A stretch of DNA of 64,000 nucleotides from assembly GCA_963764695.1 (NCBI GenBank), contig CAVXTW010000002.1, positions 124,001 through 188,000 of the forward strand. The letters are read 5' to 3'. Source of the stretch: DATFRY01 sp963764695 (GTDB lineage: Bacteria; Myxococcota_A; Polyangia; Haliangiales; Haliangiaceae). Position numbers and translations under genes: made by a program. The notes beneath the pieces were generated by a model. That model worked only from the letters and a program-made list of their open reading frames with translations. It was not told where the DNA came from and did not search any database. Positions 9,883-28,280 of the stretch are shown piece by piece (positions within the stretch are counted from its first letter, which is position 1; the number at the start of each line of letters is the position of its first letter).

Positions 9883-11075
9883 CGGCTCTCCTCCCGGCGC
9901 ATGAACAGAAGCGCCACGTCGTCCACCAGCGCGCTCGCCTCGTCGATGGCGAGTCCGGCCACCACGTCCTCGACGCTGCGCACGCGCCCGGTCAGCTCGG
10001 CCAGCTCGAGCCGTCGATCACCGAAGCTGCGTGCGGCGGCATCCGGGGCGCGCTGCAGCTCGAGCACGCCGTCCGAGACCATGAGCAGGTGCCCGCCCGG
10101 CGGGACCACCGCCTCGCCCACGCCCGGCGGCGCCGTCCCGGGCAGGTTGAGCGGGCGGCCGGCGCACTCCAGCTCTCGCACCGACGAGCCGTCCCACACG
10201 AACGGGTACGGAAACGCGCCGGCGTTGCTGAAGTCCAGGTGCCCGGACGCGGTGTCGAGCACGCCGTAGAACATGGCGATGTGGCGGTCGAGCTGCTGGC
10301 GAGTCAGATCGGTGTCGAGCTGGGCCAAGAGGCGCGGCGGCGACAGGATGGTCTGGTCGCCGCGCGCGGACAGCGCCTCGCGGTACTTGCCGACCAGCGT
10401 GGTCAGGATCGCGGTCATGAACGCCGACGCCGCGCCGTGGCCGGCCACGTCGGCCAGGTAGAACCCGAGATAGCGATCCGACAGCGGGAAGTAGTCGGCG
10501 AAGTCGCCGCTCTGCACCTGCGAGGGATACAGCCGGCGAAAGCAGGTCACGCCGCCGACCACGAGCCCGTCGCGCGGCAACAGCTGGAACTGCAGCTGGC
10601 GCGCGGCGCGCTCGTCGGCGTGCAGCTCGTCGAGCGCCCGGGCCAGCCGCTTGTTCATGTGGGCCAGGCTCTCGCCGTACTCGCGGTTCTCGCGCAGGAG
10701 GCGGGCCTTCTCCAGGCCGCGGGCCACGGCGCTCAGGAGAATCTGGGAGTCCTGCACCGGCTTGGTGACGAAGTCCCAGGCACCGCGGCGCAGCGCCTGC
10801 ACGACGTCGCTCAGCGTGCTGCCGCCCGACACCACCAGCACCGGCGTCTCGGGCGACTCGGCGACGATCGCGCTCAGGACGTCGAGCCCGTCGGTGCCCG
10901 GCATTCGCAGGTCGAGCAGCACCACGTCGGGCGTCTCGGCGCGGAACTCGCGCAGCCCCGACAATCCATCGACCGCTTCGCGGACCTGGAAGCCGCTGCG
11001 CTCGAGGATCCGGCGGATGGCGGTACGCACCAGCCGGTCGTCGTCGATCGCCAGAACCGTGGCCACGGCGCTCAT
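9879..11075 (-). CDS. Response regulator with SpoIIE/PP2C phosphatase output
   Basis: A 398-residue protein with an N-terminal receiver domain (AIDDDRLV acidic pocket, phospho-acceptor Asp in VVLLDLRMPG about residue 56, lysine in FVTKPVQ about 107), a coiled-coil linker (about 125-170) and a C-terminal SpoIIE-type PP2C phosphatase (QFQLLPRD, SGDFADYF, DVAGHGAASAF, LMVSDGVLE). This is the RsbU/HsbR-like layout in which a two-component signal controls dephosphorylation of a STAS protein, and the STAS gene follows with a four-base overlap. The metal-binding GGDFYD is varied to SGDFADYF but keeps its Asp. Confidence 0.9.
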   Translation of the reverse strand: MSAVATVLAIDDDRLVRTAIRRILERSGFQVREAVDGLSGLREFRAETPDVVLLDLRMPGTDGLDVLSAIVAESPETPVLVVSGGSTLSDVVQALRRGAWDFVTKPVQDSQILLSAVARGLEKARLLRENREYGESLAHMNKRLARALDELHADERAARQLQFQLLPRDGLVVGGVTCFRRLYPSQVQSGDFADYFPLSDRYLGFYLADVAGHGAASAFMTAILTTLVGKYREALSARGDQTILSPPRLLAQLDTDLTRQQLDRHIAMFYGVLDTASGHLDFSNAGAFPYPFVWDGSSVRELECAGRPLNLPGTAPPGVGEAVVPPGGHLLMVSDGVLELQRAPDAAARSFGDRRLELAELTGRVRSVEDVVAGLAIDEASALVDDVALLFMRREESR

Positions 11076-11215
11076 CTGGCTCCCCCGAGCAGCCCGCGCT
11101 CAGCGTAGCACCACGGCGGCGTGGCGACCATGACCCATCATCGCGCGCTTGACCCGCGCGGGGCCCGTCGGTGAGCGCGCCTCCACGTTCGCCGCGGCCC
11201 GCGCGGGCCGACCGG

Positions 11216-12547
11216 CTACGCCCAGGCCGGCTTGTCGCCGAACGAGCGCTGGTAGAGCTCGCGGATCGCGCGGCGGCCGTCGTCGCTCAGATCGCGCGTG
11301 CCGGTGCCGCAGAACCGGCGCTCCGACACGACCGGCGCCGCGTCCTGCACCCACTCGGTGTCGCGCCAGGCGAACCAGCCCTTGCGCTCCTGGTCGTACA
11401 CGAAGACCGGCTTGTGCCAGTGGCGTGCCAGCTCGACCGCCCAGCCGGTGCCGCCGCGCACGGTGCCGTCCTCCTGCAGGACGCCGACCGCGAACACCTG
11501 GCCGGCCGTGGAGACCTGGTGCCAGATGGTCTGCAGCATCTTCCGGAACGACGAGGTCTCCGGATACGCGCGGTGCATCTTGGACTGGAGGTAGACCTGG
11601 CTGACCGCGCCCTGGGCCAGCTCGTCCTCGGTCAGGTTGACCAGACCGCGCGACCGCTCCGGCGCGCGCCCGTCGAACGAAAAGTTGAGCTCGGTGAGGC
11701 CCCAGGTCTCGGCGCAGGCGCCGAACTCCGCCTCGGCGCCGCGCGCACCACCCGACAGCAGCGTGTAGGCGGTGTTGGGCAGCTGCAGCGCGCGGGCGCG
11801 TGCCGTGCGCGGCGCGGCGTCTCCCTCGCGGCGCTTCGCCACCAGGCGCAGCGTGTCCGGATGCAGGTGCAAGCTTGTGTCGGGCGGCTCGACGTCGCCG
11901 TGATCCTTGAGCAGCCGCACGGCCACGTCCTTGCCCTGCGGCTCGAGGAAGATGGCGACGTCGATCAGCTCCTCGTACGCGTCGTAGGGCGGGACCAGCC
12001 GGGTCGGGTGATCGCCGGTGGCGCGGCGGTGGGTCTGCGCGCTCATCCACAGCTCGGCGCCGAGAAGCTTCGCGTACGCCTTGAACGCGCCGATCATGGC
12101 GGCGTTCTCGCTCTGCGAGTGGCTGGTCCACGGATAGCCGTTGACAAGGATCGCGGCGGGGCGGAACTGCATGTGCTGCGAGAACATGGCCACCGTCTTC
12201 TCGAGCCGGTCGGGCCACAGGTCGTGGTCCTTGAAGGTCGCGATGACGCGGTGGCGCTGGACCATCTCGCGTGCGCCCTCGGTGTCGTCGAGATCCGACT
12301 CGATGGCCAGGTCCTCGAACAGCGCGTCGTACCAGGACCGCACGTGGTCCATGGTCTGGTCCAGCGACACGTGCAGGACCGGCTTCTCGCGCAGCAGGTC
12401 ATCGAGCGCGATCTGGACCAGGCAGGCGGTCTTGCCCACGCCCGCCCGCGCCATGACCAGGCCCAGGTTGCCCTTGCCCAGCCCGCCGTGGATCGACTCC
12501 TCGAGGATCCTTATCGGGCTGGTTTGGTTGACGTCCTTCCGGTACAT
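11216..12547 (-). CDS. RecA/KaiC-like ATPase fused to a SLOG-like Rossmann domain
   Basis: A 443-residue protein of unknown role. The N-terminal half is a RecA/DnaB/KaiC-like ATPase with Walker A ARAGVGKT (residues 33-40), a Walker-B-like strand AAILVNGYPW and MSAQTHRR. The C-terminal half (from about 265) has LLSGGARGAEAEFGACAETW and GTVRGGTGWAVELARHW, which look like the nucleotide-binding loops of the SLOG (DprA/YpsA/LOG) superfamily, and ends with a conserved-looking FCGTGTRDL segment. The start follows the EF-G stop by 13 bases on the same strand, so co-transcription with EF-G is likely. The SLOG call is by motif only; a different Rossmann fold is possible. Confidence 0.6.
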   Translation of the reverse strand: MYRKDVNQTSPIRILEESIHGGLGKGNLGLVMARAGVGKTACLVQIALDDLLREKPVLHVSLDQTMDHVRSWYDALFEDLAIESDLDDTEGAREMVQRHRVIATFKDHDLWPDRLEKTVAMFSQHMQFRPAAILVNGYPWTSHSQSENAAMIGAFKAYAKLLGAELWMSAQTHRRATGDHPTRLVPPYDAYEELIDVAIFLEPQGKDVAVRLLKDHGDVEPPDTSLHLHPDTLRLVAKRREGDAAPRTARARALQLPNTAYTLLSGGARGAEAEFGACAETWGLTELNFSFDGRAPERSRGLVNLTEDELAQGAVSQVYLQSKMHRAYPETSSFRKMLQTIWHQVSTAGQVFAVGVLQEDGTVRGGTGWAVELARHWHKPVFVYDQERKGWFAWRDTEWVQDAAPVVSERRFCGTGTRDLSDDGRRAIRELYQRSFGDKPAWA

Positions 12548-12560
12548 GGCCGCGTCTGCC

Positions 12561-14684
<2,124 letters not shown>

Positions 14685-14878
14685 GATCGGGCTCCTGGAG
14701 GGAGCGTAGCCCTATCCTGTCCAGCGTGCGAAATCAAGCACGACCGCATCGAATGGACCCCGGAAGTGAGCAGCGGCGCGATGTTTGACCCCGGCAGGGG
14801 GAGAGCGCGAGCTGCCGGCGGGGCGGATCTGAGCGCGGGATCGGTGCCTGCAGCCCCCATGATATAGAGGTTGGAACC

Positions 14879-16282
14879 ATGCTCGCCCGCATCGTCGCCG
14901 CCTCGCTCCTCGGTAGTTTCGCGCTGGTCGGGGCCGCGGCGCCAGATGCCGGGGCCGAGCCGCCGCCCGGGCGGTTCATCAGCGAGCGGGTGTGGATCGA
15001 CCCGGTCCGCGACCTGCCGCGCGACTCGCGGGGCGGGCAGGTCATCTCGAAGATCCTCTACGTCAACCGCTGCGTCGGCGACTGCATCATCACGCCGGGC
15101 ACCAACGACGCGCGGCAGAACACATCGTCGATCGTGAACCAGACCACGACCATCACCGAGTTCGAGCATGGCGACGAGGTATACGACCAGGTGGTCGCGT
15201 GCCTGCGCGACGTCTTCTCACCGTATGACATCGAGATCGTCACCGATGACCCGGGCACCGGCATGTTTCACCACGAGGCGATCCTCGCCGGAACGCCCGG
15301 TGAAGTCGGCCGCGACGCCAACGTGGGCGGCATCGCCCCGGCCAATTGCGAGCCGCTCAACAACGTCATCTCGTTCAGCTTCGCCAACGCCCTGGGCGCG
15401 GACGTCGAGGACCTGTGCTGGACCGTGGCGCAGGAGTCGGCCCATGCGTTCGGGCTGCCCAACCACGTCTACGACTGCCTGGACCCGATGACGTACCTGC
15501 CCGGGCCGTGCGGGCGGAAGTACTTCCGCAACCGCGCGCTGCCGTGCGGCGAGTTCGAGCCGGGGCCGTGCACGTGCGGCGCGAACGCGCAGAACTCGCA
15601 CCGCGAGCTGCTCTCCACCTTCGGCGAGGGCACGCCGCCGCCGCCGCCGGAGGTGTCGCTCCTGTATCCCGAGCCGGACGCCGCGGTGGAAGACAACTTC
15701 AGCATCTTCTTCACCGCCGTCGATCCGCGGCTGGTGGACCGCGTCGATGTGTATCTCAACGGCGTGAAGTACATGAGCACGCCGGGACACGAGTTCGCCC
15801 AGCTCGAGGACCCGTACAGCCTGACCGCGCCGGACCACCCGGACGGCTACATCGACATCGAGGTGCGCGCCTACAACGAGATCAGCGGCGAGGCCGGCAC
15901 TGCGAGCGCGCGCGTGCTCAAGGGCGCGCCGTGCGAGTCGAGCGACCAGTGCTTCGAGTTCATGGAGTGCAGCGAGGGCAGCTGCGCGTATCCGCCGCCG
16001 GAGGGCGAGCTGGGCGACCGCTGCGAGTACGATCAGTTCTGCCTCGACGGGCCGTGCGCGTCGGTCGACGGTGACAGGCGCTGCACCCAGGAGTGTCCGG
16101 TCGGCGTGAGCGACTCGTGCCCCGACGGCTTCGAGTGCCGCGCACCCGGCTTCTGCTGGGACGACGGCGGCGGTGGCGGCTGCGGCGCGGCCGGGAGCGA
16201 GCGGGATGGGCTGCCGATCGCGGCGCTTTCGCTGTTCGCGGCGGCGTTGCTGCTGCGCCGGCGACGGACGCGCCGGGCGTAG
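14879..16282 (+). CDS. Secreted zinc-protease-like protein with MYXO-CTERM-like tail
   Basis: A 467-residue exported protein. A signal peptide (MLARIVAASLLGSFALVGAA) is followed by a domain containing AQESAHAFGLPNH (about residue 184), which looks like the metzincin motif HExxHxxGxxH but with Gln in place of the first His. Next come an Ig-like segment (about 260-345), cysteine-rich repeats (C-SSDQCFEFMECSEGSC and similar) and a C-terminal GGGGGCGAAG, hydrophobic helix and RRRRTRR, matching the layout of the MYXO-CTERM sorting tail of myxobacteria. It is probably surface-anchored. With the first zinc ligand missing it may be non-catalytic. It starts 18 bases before the permease ATG ends of the next gene pair. 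Confidence 0.75.
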   Translation: MLARIVAASLLGSFALVGAAAPDAGAEPPPGRFISERVWIDPVRDLPRDSRGGQVISKILYVNRCVGDCIITPGTNDARQNTSSIVNQTTTITEFEHGDEVYDQVVACLRDVFSPYDIEIVTDDPGTGMFHHEAILAGTPGEVGRDANVGGIAPANCEPLNNVISFSFANALGADVEDLCWTVAQESAHAFGLPNHVYDCLDPMTYLPGPCGRKYFRNRALPCGEFEPGPCTCGANAQNSHRELLSTFGEGTPPPPPEVSLLYPEPDAAVEDNFSIFFTAVDPRLVDRVDVYLNGVKYMSTPGHEFAQLEDPYSLTAPDHPDGYIDIEVRAYNEISGEAGTASARVLKGAPCESSDQCFEFMECSEGSCAYPPPEGELGDRCEYDQFCLDGPCASVDGDRRCTQECPVGVSDSCPDGFECRAPGFCWDDGGGGGCGAAGSERDGLPIAALSLFAAALLLRRRRTRRA

Positions 16283-16300
16283 TCGGCCTACAATCGCGCG

Positions 16301-17615
16301 ATGAGCGCGACCCCCAGCGCGACGCCGGACCAGCCGTCTCTCCTGCGCGCGGTCTCCCGCTGGCAGGTTGTGTCGCTGGCCGCCAACGACGTCATCGGCA
16401 GCGGTGTGTACCTGCTTCCGGCCACGGCCGCGCTGTTTCTGGGCGCGGCCAGCCCGTGGGCGGTGCTCGCGGCGGGCGGCCTGGTGCTGATGCTGGTGCT
16501 GTGCTTCGCCGAGGCCGGCAGCCTGTTCGACAGGCCGGGCGGGGCCTACGTCTACACGCGCGAGGCGTTCGGCGACTTCGTCGGCTTCGAGGTCGGCTGG
16601 ATGACCTGGATCGCGCGGGTGACATCGACAGCCTCGCTGTCGGCCGGCTTCGCACTGGCGGTCGAGAAGGTCTGGCCTTTTGCGGGGACACCGGTGGGTA
16701 GAGCCTTCACGATCGTGCGTCGCTCTGATCGTGCTCACCGCCATCAACGTGGCCGGGGTCAAGCACGGCGCGCGCACCGCCGTGATTCTGGTGGTGAGCA
16801 AGGTGCTGCCGTTGCTCGTGCTCATCGCGGTGGGGGTGTTCGCGATCGACTGGGACCGGCTGGTTCCGGTGCCGGTGCCGACCCTGGACGGCCTCAACGG
16901 CGCCGCCCTCCTGCTGCTGTTCGCCTACGCCGGCTTCGAGAACACTGCGGCGGCGGCCGGCGAGTTCAAGAACCCGCAGCGCGACGTCCCGTTCGGGCTG
17001 ATCGTGATGATCGTCGGTGTGACCGCGATCTACACGCTCATCCAGCTCGTGGCGCTCGGCGTGGTGCCCGACCTTGGCCAGGCCAGGACGCCGCTGGCCG
17101 ACGGCGCCGGCATGTTGCTGGGGATCGGCGGCATCTACCTGCTGACCGTCGGCTCCATGCTGTCGATCTTCGGCACCATGAACAACACGGTGCTCATGGG
17201 CGCGCGCTACCTGTACGCGCTGTCCGAGCGCCGCCACCTGCCGCGCGTCTTCGCCTCGGTGCACCCGACCTTCCGCACGCCGTGGATCGCGCTGATGACC
17301 CAGACCGCGATCGCCTTGCCACTGGCGCTGAGCGGCTCGTTCGCCGAGCTGGCCCAGCTGTCGGTGATCGCGCGGATGGCCACCTACATCGGCACGTGCT
17401 GCGCGGTGCTGGTCCTGCGCCGCAAGATGCCGGACGCGCCGCGCCGGTTCCGCCTGCCGGGCGGCCCGATCATTCCGGTGGCCGCGCTCCTGGTCTGCCT
17501 GCTCTTTTTGTCGTCGGCCACGCTGAAGAACGCGATCGTGGGCGCCGTCGCGCTGATCGTCGGAGCGATCATCTACCTGGTCGGAACGCGGCGGTCCCCG
17601 CCCAGCGAGGCCTGA
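16301..17615 (+). CDS. APC-superfamily amino-acid permease (one frameshift)
   Basis: Together the two frames give a permease of about 437 residues with 12 hydrophobic segments. The first half has VSLAANDVIGSGVYLLPATA and GGAYVYTREAFGDFVG, typical of the APC family; the second half continues with FAYAGFENTAAAAGEFKNP and MNNTVLMGARYLYALSERRHLP. The frame changes near 16716, where one extra base separates AFTIV from ALIVLTAINVAG. Since nothing is lost at the junction, an assembly indel is likely. The substrate is an amino acid or polyamine and cannot be specified further. Confidence 0.8.
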
Positions 17616-17635
17616 GCCAGGGATGCGCCCTTCGC

Positions 17636-18259
17636 TCAGGCGTCCGGATTGGCGTCGCGCTCGCCGGAGTCGAACAGGACCTCGCCGTGGTGGCCGAGGT
17701 CGCGCGGGTGGAGCACGCGGTGCGGGCCGAGGCGGTCGACCGGGGTCTGCATGGACCAGAGGGCGAGCTCGGAGCAGTAGAAGTGCTTGCTCGACGGGGC
17801 GCCGACGATGCCGAGGAAGTCGTAGCCCTTGCCGATGGCGGTGCGGGCGCGGGCGACGGCGGCGGCGCCCCCGTCGCGGCTCCAGCCGGACGGGCGGATC
17901 AGCTGGACGCGGTGGCTCTCGTGCAGGAACGGCTCGAGCGCGCTCTGCACGACGCCCTTGCCGATGGCCTCGATGACCTGCTCGCCGTCGTGGTCCAGGA
18001 CGCTGGCGTGCGACAGGGGAGAGTTGGTGGCGATGGCGATGATGTCGTCGCCCAGGTGGTAGCCGCGGCTGACCAGCCACATGCCGTTGCCGCCGCGGGC
18101 GCGGATGGCGGCCAGCCACGACGCCGTCTCCGCCTCGTACCGGGCGCCGCGGCCGCGCTGGCAGCCGCGCGTGCCCTTGCAGGTGACGAAGCCCCCGGCC
18201 CCGAGGGCCAGCCCGCCGGCGAGCATCCACAGCGTCTGGCGCCGGCTGGGCACGGGCAC
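17636..18259 (-). CDS. YiiX-like permuted papain-fold amidase, exported
   Basis: A 207-residue protein with an N-terminus PVPSRRQTLWMLAGG ending in FVTC, which suggests a twin-arginine-like or lipoprotein export signal. The body resembles the circularly permuted NlpC/P60 (YiiX/YebB) group: GDDIIAIATNSPLSHASVLD carries the probable histidine (about residue 84), and HFYCSELALW the probable nucleophile cysteine (about 167). Family members hydrolyse amide or thioester bonds in peptidoglycan or lipids. It converges with the permease and is followed on its own strand by the M16 pair at a distance. Confidence 0.72.
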   Translation of the reverse strand: MPVPSRRQTLWMLAGGLALGAGGFVTCKGTRGCQRGRGARYEAETASWLAAIRARGGNGMWLVSRGYHLGDDIIAIATNSPLSHASVLDHDGEQVIEAIGKGVVQSALEPFLHESHRVQLIRPSGWSRDGGAAAVARARTAIGKGYDFLGIVGAPSSKHFYCSELALWSMQTPVDRLGPHRVLHPRDLGHHGEVLFDSGERDANPDA

Positions 18260-18330
18260 ATCTCAGCTTCGCTCCGACCCGCCCGCGGTGCAAGTTGCAG
18301 CCGCGGGCCGGGCCGGCGCTCGCCCGGGCG

Positions 18331-21305
<2,975 letters not shown>

Positions 21306-21337
21306 GGCGCGCACTATGCCACGCCCCGCGGGCGACG

Positions 21338-25411
<4,074 letters not shown>

Positions 25412-25460
25412 TCGGAGACCTGATACGCACCACGCTGCGCGCCCCATCCTTGCCGGTGGC

Positions 25461-25481
25461 ACTGTAACAGGGTGTTACAGT
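25461..25481. promoter_or_regulatory. Palindromic operator-like site upstream of the kinase gene
   Basis: A perfect inverted repeat, ACTGTAACA and TGTTACAGT, separated by GGG. It lies 50 bases upstream of the kinase start and is AT-rich against a GC-rich background. The spacing and symmetry suit a dimeric repressor such as a TetR-type protein, but no such regulator is encoded nearby. Confidence 0.5.
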
Positions 25482-25563
25482 TCCAGGCGGCGCGGGGAGA
25501 TGATGCAGATGGTGCACGGCGGCAACCGCTTGACAGCGGCCGCCGGATCGACGGCGCCCTCGA

Positions 25564-26001
25564 TCAGCTGCTGTAGCTGGTCGAACGCGAGAGCTTGTGG
25601 TCGAGGCTGTAGCGACCGGCGCCGGTGATCGCCAGCGCGAGGAAGACGACGCCTACCTCGGCGGCGTGCGACCAGTCCTTGAAGCCCTGGCCCTTCGACA
25701 GGTGGCTGGTCGTGGCCACGATCATGGTGCAGAGCATCGGGATGGCGGCGAAGCGGGTGAACAGGCCGAGCATGATGAGCAGGCCGCCGCCGGCCTCGGC
25801 GAGACCGGCCATCAGGCCAAATGCCTGGTGGCCGAAGTCGATGCCGAGGTTGCCGACCGCCTTGCCGGTACGCGCCCAGCCGTCGGCGCCGGCCTGCAGC
25901 TTGGGGAGACCGTGGGCGATGAACGATGCGCCGATACCCAGGCGCAGGATGAGCAGTCCGAGGTGAAACTGGTTCTCGGTGGAACCGAACAGGCGTCGCA
26001 T
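25564..26001 (-). CDS. DoxX-family membrane protein
   Basis: A 145-residue protein with four hydrophobic segments. LILRLGIGASFIAHGLPKL near the N-terminus and AEAGGGLLIMLGLFTRFAAIPM in the middle are typical of DoxX/YphA-like proteins, which are associated with thiosulfate:quinone or redox-stress membrane complexes in some bacteria, although most members have no known function. It stands alone between a hypothetical gene and the kinase. Confidence 0.85.
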   Translation of the reverse strand: MRRLFGSTENQFHLGLLILRLGIGASFIAHGLPKLQAGADGWARTGKAVGNLGIDFGHQAFGLMAGLAEAGGGLLIMLGLFTRFAAIPMLCTMIVATTSHLSKGQGFKDWSHAAEVGVVFLALAITGAGRYSLDHKLSRSTSYSS

Positions 26002-26028
26002 GACGCCAGGATAGTGCGGACCGGCGAT

Positions 26029-26474
26029 CTAGCGCTTGCTGCCGCTGCCGCCGCCGGCGGCCGGGGCCGCCTTTCACCGGGAGATCGCGGACCTGCATCG
26101 TCGGTCGGGGGCCGGCGCGGGCCGTCGGACGGCGCTCGGCCGCGCAGAAGGGAGCGGGCCGAGCGGGCGAAGGCGGGCAGGGTCACCAGGGAGCGGGCCA
26201 GCGACAGCGCCAGCTGCAGCGGCGAGCGACCGCTGGCCTCGATCGCGACCCCGCGTCCGGTGGCGGCGTCCTCCATCGCGCCGCGCGCGATCGTGCGGCT
26301 GCCGTCCGACCGGATCTCGACAACGAGGCGCGCGACCACCGGCGGCTCGCCGCGCGCGCGCTCGATGTCGACCGGCTCGGCCGGCTCGAGGTCGGCGTCA
26401 ACGTCGATCGGCCGGCCCGTCTCGATGTCGACCAGCCGGCCCTCGGGGTCGCGCTCGTCGTCGCGTGGGGCCAC
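26029..26474 (-). CDS. Hypothetical protein, probably one indel near its 3' end
   Basis: A GTG-started frame encodes an acidic N-terminus (PRDDERDPEGRLVDIETGRP) followed by a strand-rich segment and an amphipathic helix (LQLALSLARSLVTLPAF). The reading frame has no stop where expected. One base change near 26080 would join it to a frame ending KAAPAAGGGSGSKR and a TAG at 26029-26031. No family is recognised. Third-position GC and acidic/basic patterning support it as coding over the competing frames. Confidence 0.5.
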
Positions 26475-26558
26475 AGCCCGACTATGGCACCCGGACGCGG
26501 CTTCCGCACCTGCCATCGATCGCCGGGCGGCTGGCGAATGTGACACAGTCGGTGCTCG

Positions 26559-27407
26559 ATGCCGAATCTGAAGTTGCGCCGCAAGTCGGACCTGTCCGCG
26601 TTTCGCAAGATCGCGCTGGGGACCTGGCATACCGCCTACGACCCGTCGGTCTACGGCTCGCTGACGCTGCGGATGGAGCGGGCCGAGGCGTATCTCGACA
26701 GCTTCCGCCGGGTGACGGGGAAGCGGCTGACCTTCTCGCACATGATGGCCAAGGCGGCCGCGGCGGCGCTCCAGGCCATGCCGGACGCCAACGCGATCCT
26801 GCGCCTGGGCGGCATCTACCTGCGCGAGCGGATCGGGGTGTTCTTCCAGGTCGCCCTCGAGGACGCGGCCACCGGTGAGATCGATCTCAGCGGGACGACC
26901 ATCTTCGAGCCGGAGCAGAAGACGCTGCTCCAGATCGTGGACGAGTTCCAGGAGCGCACCGCGCGGGTGAGGGGCGGCAGCGACCGCAAGGAGGCGGCGC
27001 GCAGCCTGTTCCGCAAGGCGCCGTCGTTCGCCATCGGGCCGCTGCTCGACGCGGTCGGCTTCCTGGGCTACACGCTCAACCTCGATCTGGAAAAGCTGGG
27101 CGTGCCCAACGACGCGTTCGGCTCGGTGATGATCACCAACATCGGCTCGCTCGGGCTCGAGGAGGCCTATCCGCCGCTGGTGCCGTACTCGCGGGTACCG
27201 ATCGTGATGGCGATGGGCGCGGTGCTCGACGCGCCGGTGGTCGAGGGCGGCCAGGTGGTGCCGGGCCGCGTGATGAAGGTGTGCGCCACGTTCGACCACC
27301 GGGTGCTGGACGGCGCCCACGCCGCGGTCATGGTGCGGACCCTGCGCGAGTGGATGGAGGACCCCGAAAGCCACTTCGGCGCGCTGCCGGAGCAGAGCGT
27401 CGGATGA
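26559..27407 (+). CDS. Stand-alone 2-oxoacid dehydrogenase E2 acyltransferase-like protein
   Basis: A 282-residue protein matching only the catalytic (CAT-like) domain of dihydrolipoyl acyltransferases. LTFSHMMAKAAAAAL and VMITNIGSLG are family strands, and CATFDHRVLDGAHAAV carries the active-site histidine and aspartate of DHRxxDG (about residue 247). Lipoyl and E1/E3-binding domains are absent, so it may use free acyl-CoA or act in trans. Its stop overlaps the ATG of the alpha/beta hydrolase gene by four bases. Confidence 0.82.
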   Translation: MPNLKLRRKSDLSAFRKIALGTWHTAYDPSVYGSLTLRMERAEAYLDSFRRVTGKRLTFSHMMAKAAAAALQAMPDANAILRLGGIYLRERIGVFFQVALEDAATGEIDLSGTTIFEPEQKTLLQIVDEFQERTARVRGGSDRKEAARSLFRKAPSFAIGPLLDAVGFLGYTLNLDLEKLGVPNDAFGSVMITNIGSLGLEEAYPPLVPYSRVPIVMAMGAVLDAPVVEGGQVVPGRVMKVCATFDHRVLDGAHAAVMVRTLREWMEDPESHFGALPEQSVG

Positions 27408-28255
27408 CCGAGGCGGTTCGCACACCGGAGCAGCGCTTCGCCCGGCTGTCGGGCTATCCCTATCCCGCGCGCTCGCAGGCGCTGGAGGACGGTGCGCTGC
27501 GCCTGGTCTACGTGGCCGAGGGCGCGCACGAGAACCGCCCGGTGCTGCTGCTGCACGGGCCGCCGACCTGGAGCTATCTCTGGCGCGGCGTGATCCCGAT
27601 GCTCATCGAGGGCGGCTGCCGCGTTGTCGCGCCCGATCTGATCGGCTTCGGCCGCTCCGACAAGCTGGCGCGTCCGCGCGACCACAAGCTGGAGCGGCAC
27701 GCGACCTGGCTGATGGCGCTGGTCGAGGAGCTGGATCTGCGCCACGCGGTCATCGTGGCCCACGGCGCGGCGGCGGGGCTGGCCGTGCGCCTGGCAGCGG
27801 CCGGCGGCGCCCGGTTCGTGCGCGCCGCGGGCATCTGCCCGGTCGTGGCAAGTACCGGCGACGGGGCGAGCGCGGCCCCGGCATCGGCTCCGGCATCGGA
27901 CGGGGAGGAAGCCAGGGCGAGCGACATGGTCGCGCTCGGCTGCACCGGCCCTCTGTCGGACGCCACCCGGTCCGGCTACGACGCGCCGTTCCCGGAGGCA
28001 GAGCACGGCGTCGGCCTGCGCGCCCAGGCCAGCTTTGTGGCCGGATGGGACGACGCACCCGAGGTGCGCATCCCGATCCTGACCGTGGCCGGCGCCAAGG
28101 ACGAGCAGGCCGACCCGGACTGGGTGAGCCAGGTGCCGGGCCCGGGCGGCAACCGCCGGCGCATCACCATCGCGGGCGCCGGCCACTACCTGCCCGAGGA
28201 TCGCGGCGCGGAGCTGGCCCTGGCCCTGCTCGCCTTCATGGCCGAAGGCGCGTAG
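27404..28255 (+). CDS. Alpha/beta hydrolase, haloalkane-dehalogenase-like with altered nucleophile elbow
   Basis: A 283-residue protein that aligns by eye with haloalkane dehalogenases: YVAEG, LLLHGPPTWSYLWRGVIPML, VVAPDLIGFGRSDKL, and the catalytic-histidine region GAGHYLPED. The nucleophile elbow, usually QDWGG or GxSxG, reads VAHGAAAGLAV, with neither Asp nor Ser at the expected place. It may therefore be catalytically dead or use another residue. It overlaps the E2-like gene by four bases, so the two products probably work together. Confidence 0.75.
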   Translation: MTEAVRTPEQRFARLSGYPYPARSQALEDGALRLVYVAEGAHENRPVLLLHGPPTWSYLWRGVIPMLIEGGCRVVAPDLIGFGRSDKLARPRDHKLERHATWLMALVEELDLRHAVIVAHGAAAGLAVRLAAAGGARFVRAAGICPVVASTGDGASAAPASAPASDGEEARASDMVALGCTGPLSDATRSGYDAPFPEAEHGVGLRAQASFVAGWDDAPEVRIPILTVAGAKDEQADPDWVSQVPGPGGNRRRITIAGAGHYLPEDRGAELALALLAFMAEGA

Positions 28256-28280
28256 GCGCGAGGCGCAGGCCGGCTTCTCC

